A stretch of DNA of 64,000 nt. Origin: Pseudomonas chlororaphis subsp. aurantiaca. GTDB taxonomy: Bacteria > Pseudomonadota > Gammaproteobacteria > Pseudomonadales > Pseudomonadaceae. Below the pieces are notes generated by a model. It was not told the origin of the DNA. It saw only the letters and a list, made by a program, of their open reading frames with translations, and did no database searches. Of the stretch, positions 38,759-47,138 are shown one piece after another. Location: NCBI RefSeq assembly GCF_013466605.1, contig NZ_CP059162.1:744001-808000 (forward strand), in the 5' to 3' direction. The position numbers were made by a program, and so were the translations under genes. The number at the start of each line of letters is the position of its first letter. Within the stretch, counting starts at the first letter, position 1.

Positions 38759-38782
38759 ACGACCCGCCTTCGAGCGGGTCGT
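38759..38782. terminator. Hairpin between the autotransporter and tpsB-like genes
   Basis: ACGACCCGC-CTTCGA-GCGGGTCGT is a perfect 9-bp stem in the 63-base convergent gap. Only a short T-rich stretch (CCGTTT) follows on the plus strand. Confidence 0.7.
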
Positions 38783-38805
38783 GTCCGTTTGGCTTGAGGG
38801 GCTTT

Positions 38806-40476
38806 TTACAGCTGGTAGCTGAAACTCAGGGTGTAGCGCGGGCGCCGGTTGTGGGTGTCCAGCGCTTCATCGGACATCGGCTTGGCCGCTTCGAGGGAGA
38901 TGTTGTAGTACTTGGCGTCGCCAAAGCGCAGGCCGACGGCGGCCGATGACAGGCTGTTGCCCTTGACCGGCAGTTCGTTGAACCAGGTGCGCGAGCGATC
39001 CAGCACCACGTACGGCTGGAGGATTCGCAACCAGCGGTCTTCGCGATTGAAGCTGTAGTTCACTTCGTAAGCCGCGCCCCAGCCCTTGTCGCCCGACGCC
39101 TGGTCGTCGGGGTAACCGCGGCCGAAGTTCTGGCCGCCGAACACCGCGCGTTCGCTGTCGGGCAGGTTGTCGCGGCTCCAGTACAGGGCCGCCGACAGCA
39201 CCCCTTGCCAGTTGTCGAAGAACTTGTCGCTCTGCACGCCGGACAGGCGCACGCGGAAGAAGTCCAGGTCATACAGGTCGTCGTTGGTCTTCGCACCCAG
39301 GGCGTCCAGCCCCTGGTACACCCCGGCACTGAGAATCCGCAGTTGGCGTGCGTTGGCCTTGCGCCAGTCGCCCTCGAAGGCCAGGGCGCGAATGTCGGTT
39401 TTCAGTTCGACGCTCTGCGGATAACCCACCACTTGATAGCGGGTCTTGTCGTTGACCGCATACAGGCGCGAACCCAGGATCAGCAGCTCGTTGGGCGACG
39501 CGATGACCGGGTGGCTCAAGCCTATGGAGTAGCGATCGTTCTCTCGGTGGGGCTTGAGCTCGAGGCCGTTGTCGAGCTGCACATTGGTCCCCGGGTCGGC
39601 GCGGTAGCGCGTGCCGTACAGGCTCAGCTGGGTGCCTTCGTCATTGAGAAACTGGTTGTAGTCCAGGCGGTAGTAGTGCTCGTGATCGTCCCCCGGCGGG
39701 AACAGGCCGCTGAGGGTTACCTGCTCGCCCATGGAGGTCTGCGAGTTACTGCTGACCGCCAACAGGGCTTGCAGGCCATTGCGGTTGTCGTCGGTGGTGC
39801 TGAGGCTGCTGGTGAAGGGTTTGCGGCTGGCCTGGGCAATCAGGTAGGCCGCGCCGTCGGTGGTGCCCGGTGGCGGCACCTGGGCTTGCAGGGTGACCCC
39901 GGGAATGCGGCTCATCAGGGTGGTGTAGTGCTCGAAGGTCTTGCGGGTCAGTGGCCGTTCGGCCTTGAGTTTTGCCACCAGTTTGTCGAGGTAGGCCGAG
40001 ACCGGGCCGATATCGCCCTGCAGCTGATAGTCCTTGATGTAGCCCTCCACCAGGACCACGCGCACGGTGCCCTGGTCGAAGCTCTGTTGTGGCAGGAACG
40101 CGTAGGACAACAGGTAGCCGTCCTGCTGGTAGCGGCGGGTGATTTCCCGGGTGGCTTCGATCAGTTGCGCCAGGGTGCTTTCATGGCCGATCAGCGGCTT
40201 GTAGATCTCCGCCAACTCGTTCAGCGGATAGAGGGTGCCGCCTTCGATCTGCACGGTGCTGACGTTGACCGTGGTGCCCATCATCAGCGGTTGGGCCTGG
40301 GTTTGCGTGGGTGGCGCCAGCTTGGGCGCCGGGGTCGTGGGGCGATAGGCGTCGGCCGGCAGGTTGGGCACCGGCAGGTTGCGGATGGTTTCGTTGCTAT
40401 TGAGAAAGCTGGGAAGGTTTTCGGCGTGGACGTATGAGCAAAGGGAGACTAACAGCAAGGGAGCCAAAGCGCGCAT
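38806..40476 (-). CDS. TpsB-type two-partner secretion transporter (ShlB/FhaC/HecB family)
   Basis: Outer-membrane Omp85-superfamily pore that exports a partner protein. The 556-residue protein has a signal peptide (MRALAPLLLVSLCSYVHA), a Pro-rich linker (PTTPAPKLAPPTQ), two POTRA domains (VNVSTVQIEGGTLYPLNELA; PLTRKTFEHYTTLMSRIPGV), and a 16-strand barrel with the L6 motif GRGYPDDQASGDKGWG. GGAG precedes the ATG; the frame is open for 32 more codons but those lack a signal peptide. Upstream on the same strand is the Gly-rich lipoprotein, separated by a terminator. No classic TpsA is in the window. Confidence 0.9.
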   Translation of the reverse strand: MRALAPLLLVSLCSYVHAENLPSFLNSNETIRNLPVPNLPADAYRPTTPAPKLAPPTQTQAQPLMMGTTVNVSTVQIEGGTLYPLNELAEIYKPLIGHESTLAQLIEATREITRRYQQDGYLLSYAFLPQQSFDQGTVRVVLVEGYIKDYQLQGDIGPVSAYLDKLVAKLKAERPLTRKTFEHYTTLMSRIPGVTLQAQVPPPGTTDGAAYLIAQASRKPFTSSLSTTDDNRNGLQALLAVSSNSQTSMGEQVTLSGLFPPGDDHEHYYRLDYNQFLNDEGTQLSLYGTRYRADPGTNVQLDNGLELKPHRENDRYSIGLSHPVIASPNELLILGSRLYAVNDKTRYQVVGYPQSVELKTDIRALAFEGDWRKANARQLRILSAGVYQGLDALGAKTNDDLYDLDFFRVRLSGVQSDKFFDNWQGVLSAALYWSRDNLPDSERAVFGGQNFGRGYPDDQASGDKGWGAAYEVNYSFNREDRWLRILQPYVVLDRSRTWFNELPVKGNSLSSAAVGLRFGDAKYYNISLEAAKPMSDEALDTHNRRPRYTLSFSYQL

Positions 40477-40582
40477 AGGACACTCCATGGTCAAGTCGCA
40501 GCAACGCGAGAGGTACTTCAGTCGGCGGCGCTTGTCAGGGTCTTGGCCTTGATCAAGTACTGCAACCGTCATGCTCCAGACA

Positions 40583-40618
40583 AGAAAAAGACGAGAGACT
40601 CAATCGAATCCCTCGTCT
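40583..40618 (-). terminator. Terminator after the Gly-rich lipoprotein gene
   Basis: Read on the minus strand, AGACGAG and CTCGTCT form a 7-bp stem followed by TTTTTCTTG. It lies 57 bases after the lipoprotein stop and 107 bases before tpsB, so tpsB probably needs readthrough or its own promoter. Confidence 0.7.
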
Positions 40619-40674
40619 CCAACCAAGCGTAGGCGCTGTAGGTAGGGCCGTCGAATCGGCCAGGTGCAAAACGC

Positions 40675-42318
40675 TTATCGGGTGCCGCCCAGGGTTCCGG
40701 TCAAGCCACCGAGCACACCGCCCAGCACGCCGGTGGTGCCCGTGGTCCCGCTGCCGCTGGTGGTGCCGCCGTTGACCAGGGTCCCGACCGTGGCGACGGT
40801 AGCGCCCACGGTGTTGACGGTCTGGCCGACAGTGCTCACCACAGGGTTGGGGGCGCTGGCCGTGATGCTGGTGCCTACCGTGCTGACGGCGCCGCCTACC
40901 TGGGTGAGCAGACCGGCCACGGGAGTGCCCACTCCGGTTGTGGCGCCTACTTGTTGGGTCAGGCTGGTGACGGTAGTGGTGACCGGGTTCAACGCTGCGC
41001 CGACCGTGGCGCCGACACCGGCCAGTGGCGCAGTGGCGCCGACATTGGCGACACCGGTGCCACCCAGGGCTCCGCCCACCGAGGCCACTACGTTGCCGAC
41101 CGAGGCACCGCTTACACCCGCGGCACTGACCAGGGTGTTGGTGTTGCCCGCATTCAAGCCGTTACCCAGGTTGACCACCGCACCGCCGACTGTTTCCAGC
41201 AGGCCAGCGCCGCCGATGCCGCCACCTGTGCCCGAGCCGCTGGTGGTAGCCAGGCCACCGGCCGTGGTGGCGGTGGTACCGATGTTGTTCAGGGCGCCAC
41301 CGAGGGTATTGGTCAGCGGGTTGCCGCCGCCGGTGGTGGTGATTTTGTTACCCAGGCTGTCGACCACGCTGCCGACCCGGCTGACCAGCCCGTCGACCGG
41401 GGTACCCAGGCCGGTCGTGCTGCCGACCTTGCCGGTCAGGCCTTCTGCCAGGGTGACGACCGGTACCAGCAGGTTGTTGCCCACCTTGTCTGTCACTGTC
41501 CCCAGGGGGCCGCTACTGGTCACGGTGGTGAGGGTGTCGCCGAGCATGCTGACCTTGCTGCCGACGCCGTCGAGTACCGGCGCCACCCGGGTGACCACGC
41601 CGCCCACCAGGGGAATACTGCTGGTGCTGGTGGCCAGTTTGCCGCTGATGTCCGAGACGCCATCGCCGACGTCCGACACCACGTTGCCGACTATGGCCGT
41701 GGTCTTGCTCAAGGCCTGTGGATCGCTGCCCAGTTGGCCTAGGCCATTGGTCAGGCCATCGCCTACGGTGTCGACCACATTGCCGGAGGTGTTCACCGCG
41801 CTTTGCAGGACCCCGCCGACTACTGGAAGTGGAGCCAGCGCATTGCTGAGGGTGCTGACACCGTCGCCGACGCCGCTGATGGTGGTGCCGAGGTCGGACA
41901 CCAGGGTCGAGGTGACCAACGGGGTGGTGGTGGGTGTCGTCGGGTCGGTCGGGTTCGTTGGGTTGGTCGGATCGGTGCCGCCACCTCCACCGGTTCCGTC
42001 ACCCGTGCCTCCGGTGCCTCCGGTGCCGCCAGTGCCACCTGTCCCTGCGGTACCGCCGCCGGTCCCACCTGTACCATCAGTGCCGCCGTCGATTCCGCCG
42101 GTCCCGCCTGTGCCTGCGGTGCCGCCACCGGTTCCGCCTGCGCCACCCGAACCATCGCCTGCGCCGCCGGAACCACTGTCGGTACCTGCCGCGCTGTCAG
42201 GCGAGGAGCTGCCGGAGCTGCTCTTGTGGCCGCCACCGCCGCTGCTGCAGCCGGTCAGGCCGAGGGCCAGGATCAGGGCCAGTGCTGTGCTTGTTTTCAA
42301 CCAGACTTGAGTTTTCAT
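40675..42318 (-). CDS. Gly-rich repetitive surface lipoprotein (often annotated collagen-like)
   Basis: A 547-residue lipoprotein of unknown function: signal peptide with lipobox (LALGLTGC), a Ser/Gly/Thr low-complexity stalk of about 85 residues, an NPTNPTDPTTPTT hinge, and a long C-terminal region of imperfect repeats with pattern VGxxVxxVGxxL (for example VGDGVSDISGKL, LTQVGGAVSTVG). The stretch TTGLGTPVDGLVSRVGSVVD recurs about 158 residues later as TTGVGTPVAGLLTQVGGAVS. The Gly pattern is not a strict Gly-X-Y, so a triple helix is doubtful. AAGGAA precedes the ATG. It lies upstream of tpsB on the same strand and may be exported or displayed by it. Confidence 0.75.
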   Translation of the reverse strand: MKTQVWLKTSTALALILALGLTGCSSGGGGHKSSSGSSSPDSAAGTDSGSGGAGDGSGGAGGTGGGTAGTGGTGGIDGGTDGTGGTGGGTAGTGGTGGTGGTGGTGDGTGGGGGTDPTNPTNPTDPTTPTTTPLVTSTLVSDLGTTISGVGDGVSTLSNALAPLPVVGGVLQSAVNTSGNVVDTVGDGLTNGLGQLGSDPQALSKTTAIVGNVVSDVGDGVSDISGKLATSTSSIPLVGGVVTRVAPVLDGVGSKVSMLGDTLTTVTSSGPLGTVTDKVGNNLLVPVVTLAEGLTGKVGSTTGLGTPVDGLVSRVGSVVDSLGNKITTTGGGNPLTNTLGGALNNIGTTATTAGGLATTSGSGTGGGIGGAGLLETVGGAVVNLGNGLNAGNTNTLVSAAGVSGASVGNVVASVGGALGGTGVANVGATAPLAGVGATVGAALNPVTTTVTSLTQQVGATTGVGTPVAGLLTQVGGAVSTVGTSITASAPNPVVSTVGQTVNTVGATVATVGTLVNGGTTSGSGTTGTTGVLGGVLGGLTGTLGGTR

Positions 42319-42691
42319 GAGTGAGATTCCTTGCACCTGTTACAACGTTTTGTCGTTTTCGATAACTCCCCAGTTCTGTTGCCGGAGATGTTTTCGTCCG
42401 TTGTCGCTATAAAAGGTCCAAGGGCTTTTTTTCACCATTCTCAACTTGGTATTAACAACTTATATATCGGCTGTTTTTGCTCCTGCGGAGGGACTAATAC
42501 CAAAGGTATGGTGGACGCATCTATTTTTAATAAGGTGTTATTAATCAGTATCTTGTATTTTTGGTTTTCGAAGTTTCAGGGCACTTAAACGAAAGTTATA
42601 TATATACAATTAATTGTCTGGCGGCCCCGTCACGGATTTGGCGTCAACTTGCCTTATAATCCGCAGCCTGGATGTTGTTTGGAGAAACTTT
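42319..42691. promoter_or_regulatory. AT-rich 373-base divergent region upstream of the lipoprotein gene
   Basis: No gene could be supported here. The sequence is much richer in A+T than its surroundings, with TATATATA near 42600, CAATTAATTG at 42608-42617, and a dyad ATACC-AAA-GGTAT near 42498. In Pseudomonas such stretches upstream of surface-protein genes often bind the MvaT/MvaU silencers; that is inference. Confidence 0.5.
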
Positions 42692-43141
42692 ATGCCTGCC
42701 CCTGTCTGGTGGCTGCTGTGCCTGCCGGTGGTTGCCGGTGCTTTCCTACCCCTGCAAGCGGGAATCAACGGCCAATTGGCCAAGCAGGTTTCCAGCGTGC
42801 TGGCGGCGGCGCTGATCTCGTTTTTTGTTGGTACCGTGGCCTTGCTGGTCCTGGCCATGGCCCAGCGCGAAGTACCCGGCCTGAGTGCCTTGAAAAGCCT
42901 GACCTGGTGGCACTGGTGCGGCGGTCTGCTGGGGGCGTTTTTCATTGTCACCGCGGCCTTCGCCGGCCCGCGGATCGGCGCCCTGCTGTTCATGGCCCTG
43001 GTGCTGGCCGGGCAGTTGGGCATGGCCCTGGCGCTGGACCATTTCGGCTGGGCGGGTTTTCGCGAGGCGCCCATCAGCCTAGGCAAGATTGCCGGGCTGG
43101 TGCTGATCCTGGCGGGGGTGTTCCTGATTCGTCGCGGTTGA
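42692..43141 (+). CDS. YdcZ-like (DUF606) DMT-type membrane protein
   Basis: Small membrane protein of the DMT superfamily; transport substrate unknown. The 149-residue product has five hydrophobic segments and the family start (WWLLCLPVVAGAFLPLQAGI, NGQLAKQVSS). The ATG at 42692 has GGAGAA seven bases upstream; an earlier ATG at 42614 lies in AT-rich DNA and was rejected. It converges with the MaoC-like gene. Confidence 0.88.
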   Translation: MPAPVWWLLCLPVVAGAFLPLQAGINGQLAKQVSSVLAAALISFFVGTVALLVLAMAQREVPGLSALKSLTWWHWCGGLLGAFFIVTAAFAGPRIGALLFMALVLAGQLGMALALDHFGWAGFREAPISLGKIAGLVLILAGVFLIRRG

Positions 43142-43148
43142 GGCGGGC

Positions 43149-44009
43149 TCAGCCCAACGGTTGCCAATGCCCGCTCATATGCTCCAGGTCGCCCGCGCCG
43201 GTCAGGCGCAGGTCACCGCTCGACCCTGCGGCGCTCGCCAGCAGGCACACCTCGCTGGGCAGGCGCACCGGCTTTCGGAAGTCCACGGCGATCTCGATAT
43301 TGGCCGCCGGCAAATGCTCGCTCAACGCCGCCAGAGTCCGCGCCTTGTTCCACAGGCCGTGGGCGATGGCCTGGGGGAAGCCGAACATTCGGGCGCTCAC
43401 CGCGCTCAGGTGAATCGGGTTGTAGTCGCCGGACACCCGGGCGTAACGCCGGCCGATATCGGCGGGGGCTTGCCAGCGCGTCAGCTCGCTGAGGCTGGTC
43501 TCGCTCGGCGGCTCTTCGGCCGGGGCTTCACCCGGCAGTTGCACACCCCGGCAGAGCATCCGGCTTTGCGCTTCCCACAGGGGCCCGAGAGCGTCGTCGA
43601 CGCTGGTCAACAGATCGAAAACCGCGCCTTTGGCATGGGGCTGCAAGTTGTCCACACGCACGCTGATGCTCAAGTTGCCGACCCCACCCATGGGCCGCAG
43701 CACGCGAATGCGGTTGGCCAGGTGGATCAACCCCAGCAGCGGAAAGGGAAAGTCCTTGGCGGTCAGTAATTGCATCTGCAGGGCGAACGCCAGCACATGG
43801 GGATAGGTCGGCGGCAGCAGGCCGTTCTCGGTAAAACCGCAGACCTGGCGATAGGCCGCAAGCTTCGCCGGCTGCACGCTCACCGGGTGGCGCAGGCCAT
43901 ATTCAGGCAGCTCGGTGCCGGTGATTCTGCGGCGGGTCGCGGCCTTCCAGTACAGCTCGGGCAGGTTCGGCGGGGTATCCAGCTCATGCCATTGCAGGCT
44001 CATGTTCAC
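43149..44009 (-). CDS. MaoC/hot-dog family hydratase
   Basis: Likely (R)-specific enoyl-CoA or enoyl-ACP hydratase, given its place after a ketoacyl reductase. The 286-residue protein is a two-part hot-dog enzyme; the C-terminal half has the hydratase motif YARVSGDYNPIHLSAVSARM with the catalytic Asp and His, and FGFPQAIAHGLW. The GTG start at 44009 overlaps the fabG stop (GTGA); an ATG two codons later is also possible. Operon with fabG; the divergent thiolase completes a possible acyl-chain cycle. Confidence 0.85.
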   Translation of the reverse strand: MNMSLQWHELDTPPNLPELYWKAATRRRITGTELPEYGLRHPVSVQPAKLAAYRQVCGFTENGLLPPTYPHVLAFALQMQLLTAKDFPFPLLGLIHLANRIRVLRPMGGVGNLSISVRVDNLQPHAKGAVFDLLTSVDDALGPLWEAQSRMLCRGVQLPGEAPAEEPPSETSLSELTRWQAPADIGRRYARVSGDYNPIHLSAVSARMFGFPQAIAHGLWNKARTLAALSEHLPAANIEIAVDFRKPVRLPSEVCLLASAAGSSGDLRLTGAGDLEHMSGHWQPLG

Positions 44010-45358
44010 GCTCCCAATACGCTTTGCCCACAGACGCGCAGCGCTTGCCCGGTGACCGCGCCGGTGCCCGGCTGGCCGAGCCAGGCCACGGCTTCGGCGA
44101 CGTCCTGCGGCAGGCCGCCTTGCCCCAGCGAACTCATGCGCCGCCCGGCTTCGCGCAGGGCGAACGGAATGTGCGCGGTCATCTGGGTCTCGATAAAACC
44201 CGGGGCCACGGCGTTGATGCTGATGCCGCGCTCCTGCAACAGCGGAGCCCAGGCCTGGGCCAGGCCGATCAGCCCGGCCTTGCTCGCCGCATAGTTGGTC
44301 TGCCCGCGATTGCCGGCGATGCCGCTGATGGACGCCAGCAGGATCACCCGGCCGTTGTCGCGCAGGGTGCCGCTGTCCAGCAGTGCCTGGGTCAGCACCT
44401 GCGGGGCGTTGAGGTTGACCGCCAGCACCGCGTCCCAGAACTCCGGGGTCATGTTGGCCAGGGTCTTGTCGCGGGTGATGCCAGCGTTATGCACCAGGAT
44501 ATCGATGCCGTCCGGCAACTGTTCCATCAGCCGGGTCGCGGCGTCTTCGGCGCAGATATCCAGGGTGATCGCGTGGCCGCCCAGGCGCGCGGCCAGGGCT
44601 TCGAGGTCGGTCTTGGCGGCGGGCACGTCCAGCAGCACCACCTGGGCGCCATCCCGGGCCAGGGTCTCGGCGATCGCCGCGCCAATGCCGCGCGCCGCGC
44701 CGGTGACCAGGGCCCGCGCGCCGGCCAGGGGCCGGGTCCAGTCCTGGACCTGGGTGGCGCAGGGGGTCAGGCGGATCGCCTGGCCGGAGATGTAAGCGCT
44801 TTTCGGCGAGAGAAAGAACCGCAGCGCGCCTTCCAGCTGGCTTTCGGCACCCTCACCGACGTACAGCAATTGCAGGGTGGCGCCGCCGCGCAGCTCCTTG
44901 GCCAGCGAACGGCTGAAGCCCTCCACGGCGCGCTGGGCGCTGGCGGCGAACGGATCTCCGAGGGTTTCCGGGGCGCGGCCGAGAATCACCAGGTGCGCGC
45001 TGGGCTCGAGGTTCTTCATCAGCGGCTGGAAAAATTCGCGCAATTGCTTGAGCTGGTCGGTCTGCAGGATATCGCTGGCGTCGAACACCACGGCCTTGAG
45101 CCTGGGACCGTGGCCGGGAATCCAGGCCGTGGCGAGGGTCGGATCGGTGCCGTAGCTGTAGATGCTCTCGGTCAGCCGCGGGGCAATGGCGCCGACCTGC
45201 TGGGTCAGCTGGCCGCCGCCGATCAGCAGCGCACCCTCGACCGGGCGCATGCGGCCGGCCTGCCAGCGCTCCAGGCGCACCGGCGACGGCAGGCCAAGGG
45301 CCCCGACCAGGCGGTGGCCGATGGACGAGTTGGCGAAGTCGATGTAACGATCTGACAT
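44006..45358 (-). CDS. 3-oxoacyl reductase with N-terminal extra domain (FabG4-type)
   Basis: Reduces 3-oxoacyl-CoA or -ACP to the 3-hydroxy form. At 450 residues it is nearly twice the usual FabG length. The C-terminal 250 residues are a complete SDR: GARALVTGAARGIGAAIAE (NAD(P) site), NAGITRDKTLANM, catalytic Ser in LLASISGIAGN, and YAASKAGLIGL with Tyr/Lys. The N-terminal 200 residues (PVRLERWQAGRMRPVEGALL, SIYSYGTDP) resemble the SDR fold without active residues, as in high-molecular-weight FabG4 of mycobacteria. GGAGAG precedes the ATG. PA4786 is the likely P. aeruginosa equivalent. Confidence 0.88.
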   Translation of the reverse strand: MSDRYIDFANSSIGHRLVGALGLPSPVRLERWQAGRMRPVEGALLIGGGQLTQQVGAIAPRLTESIYSYGTDPTLATAWIPGHGPRLKAVVFDASDILQTDQLKQLREFFQPLMKNLEPSAHLVILGRAPETLGDPFAASAQRAVEGFSRSLAKELRGGATLQLLYVGEGAESQLEGALRFFLSPKSAYISGQAIRLTPCATQVQDWTRPLAGARALVTGAARGIGAAIAETLARDGAQVVLLDVPAAKTDLEALAARLGGHAITLDICAEDAATRLMEQLPDGIDILVHNAGITRDKTLANMTPEFWDAVLAVNLNAPQVLTQALLDSGTLRDNGRVILLASISGIAGNRGQTNYAASKAGLIGLAQAWAPLLQERGISINAVAPGFIETQMTAHIPFALREAGRRMSSLGQGGLPQDVAEAVAWLGQPGTGAVTGQALRVCGQSVLGA

Positions 45359-45372
45359 GTAACACTCTCCGG

Positions 45373-45519
45373 TCAGGCTGTCTGAAAACTACTGCGGGCT
45401 TCGCGCGCAATCCTGCGTTAAAAACAGGCTCGGAATGCTCATTTAGGTGTCTAAACTCCGCTTTCTCGCCTGTTTTTGCCTTGTCTTGCCTTCGCTCGCT
45501 ACGTTTTCAAGCAGCCTGA
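45373..45519. repeat. Nested inverted-repeat element between fabG and the thiolase gene
   Basis: TCAGGCTGTCTGAAAAC (45373-45389) and GTTTTCAAGCAGCCTGA (45503-45519) are inverse with two mismatches. Inside, AAAAACAGGC (45420-45429) pairs with GCCTGTTTTT (45468-45477), and TTTAG-GTGT-CTAAA forms the centre. The 147-base structure is compatible with a small mobile palindrome or a large regulatory stem. The remaining gap (to 45624) holds the thiolase promoter region. Confidence 0.65.
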
Positions 45520-45624
45520 TTGCTGGGGTTCAAAGTGTGGACCACGAGGGGCCTTAGGTCGTTCGATCCATGAGATACAACCTACGCTTGTCGGTTGTGC
45601 CACTCACAGAATAGGGAGCTTTCC

Positions 45625-46902
45625 ATGACTCAGCTGCGTCGTGTTGCGATTATCGGCGGCAACCGCATCCCCTTTGCCCGTTCCAACGGGCCTTACGCCA
45701 CTGCGAGCAACCAGGCCATGCTGACCGCGGCCCTGGAAGGCCTGATCGAACGCTACAACCTGCACGGCCTGCGCCTGGGCGAGGTGGCCGCCGGCGCGGT
45801 GCTCAAGCACTCCCGGGATTTCAACCTGACCCGCGAATGCGTGCTCGGCTCGCGGCTGTCGCCGACCACCCCCGCCTACGATATCCAGCAAGCCTGCGGC
45901 ACCGGCCTGGAAGCGGCGTTGCTGGTGGCCAACAAGATTGCCCTGGGGCAGATCGACTGCGGCATCGCCGGCGGCGTCGATACCACCTCGGACGCGCCGA
46001 TCGGGGTCAACGAAGGGCTGCGCAAGATCCTGCTGCAGGCCAATCGCGGCAAGACCCTGGGCGACAAACTCAAGACCTTCCTGCAACTGCGCCCCCGGCA
46101 CCTTAAGCCGGAGCTGCCGCGCAACGGCGAGCCGCGTACCGGCTTGTCCATGGGCCAGCACTGCGAGCTGATGGCGCAAACCTGGAACATTCCCCGCGAC
46201 GAGCAGGATCAACTGGCGCTGGAGAGCCATCGGAAAATGGCCACCGCCTATACCGAGGGCTGGCACGACGATCTGATGACCCCCTTCCTCGGCTTGACCC
46301 GCGACAACAATCTGCGTCCGGACCTGACCCTGGAAAAACTGGCGTCGCTGAAGCCGGTGTTCGAGCGCGGCGACAAAGCCACCCTGACCGCGGGCAACTC
46401 CACGCCGTTGACCGATGGCGCGTCCCTGGTGCTGCTGGGCAGTGAGGAATGGGCGAAGGAACGTGGCTTGCCGATCCTGGCTTATCTGCGCGACGGCGAA
46501 GCGGCGGCGGTGGATTTCGTCCACGGCGCGGAAGGGCTGCTGATGGCTCCGGTCTATGCGGTGCCGCGCTTGCTGGCGCGCAACGGCCTGACGCTGCAGG
46601 ACTTCGATTACTACGAAATCCATGAGGCCTTCGCCGCGCAGGTGCTGTGCACGCTCAAGGCCTGGGAGGATGGGGACTACTGCAAGACCCGCCTGGGGCT
46701 GGACGCGCCCTTGGGCTCCATCGACCGCAGCCGGCTGAATGTCAAAGGCAGTTCGCTGGCCGCCGGGCATCCGTTCGCCGCCACCGGCGGGCGTATTGTC
46801 GCCAACCTGGCGAAATTGCTGGAGGTGGCGGGGAAGGGACGTGGCCTGATTTCGATCTGCGCCGCCGGTGGCCAGGGCGTGACAGCGATTGTCGAGCGCT
46901 GA
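45625..46902 (+). CDS. Acetyl-CoA/acyl-CoA C-acyltransferase (FadI-like thiolase)
   Basis: Thiolase of 425 residues that condenses or cleaves acyl-CoA. It has the active-site Cys in YDIQQACGTGLEAA, the His in EIHEAFAAQVL, and the C-terminal CAAGGQG motif. The N-terminus RRVAIIGGNRIPFARSNG is typical. The ATG at 45625 follows AGGGAGC; an upstream ATG is less likely. Divergent from the fabG-maoC pair, as PA4785 is from PA4786. Confidence 0.92.
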   Translation: MTQLRRVAIIGGNRIPFARSNGPYATASNQAMLTAALEGLIERYNLHGLRLGEVAAGAVLKHSRDFNLTRECVLGSRLSPTTPAYDIQQACGTGLEAALLVANKIALGQIDCGIAGGVDTTSDAPIGVNEGLRKILLQANRGKTLGDKLKTFLQLRPRHLKPELPRNGEPRTGLSMGQHCELMAQTWNIPRDEQDQLALESHRKMATAYTEGWHDDLMTPFLGLTRDNNLRPDLTLEKLASLKPVFERGDKATLTAGNSTPLTDGASLVLLGSEEWAKERGLPILAYLRDGEAAAVDFVHGAEGLLMAPVYAVPRLLARNGLTLQDFDYYEIHEAFAAQVLCTLKAWEDGDYCKTRLGLDAPLGSIDRSRLNVKGSSLAAGHPFAATGGRIVANLAKLLEVAGKGRGLISICAAGGQGVTAIVER

Positions 46903-47138
46903 GGGCCAAGGTTGGACAGCCCTTGTTCGAGATCGAGCGTGAAGCACTCGCGACGAGCAGAGGGCGAGCACTGGGCTATGATCCTGATCGGTCGAGGGTG
47001 TCGACATGACGGGTTGACCTGGCACATTGAGTGCATCGGCACTGTCGTAGGTCGGTAACCTCTCCCCGTGGTGCGAGGATTGCCGTATAACGAGTGACAT
47101 TCGCGTGTTTGGTAATAAAGGACCCCTGATAAAAGCTG

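Noticed and set aside
41985..42240. Collagen triple helix or CRISPR-like array in the Gly-rich lipoprotein gene
   Set aside because: Glycine does not hold every third position for long, and the DNA repeats are short, coding and of irregular spacing.
42614..42691. Longer start of the YdcZ-like protein at 42614
   Set aside because: The extra 26 residues come from AT-rich intergenic DNA and add no membrane segment; ATG 42692 has GGAGAA upstream.
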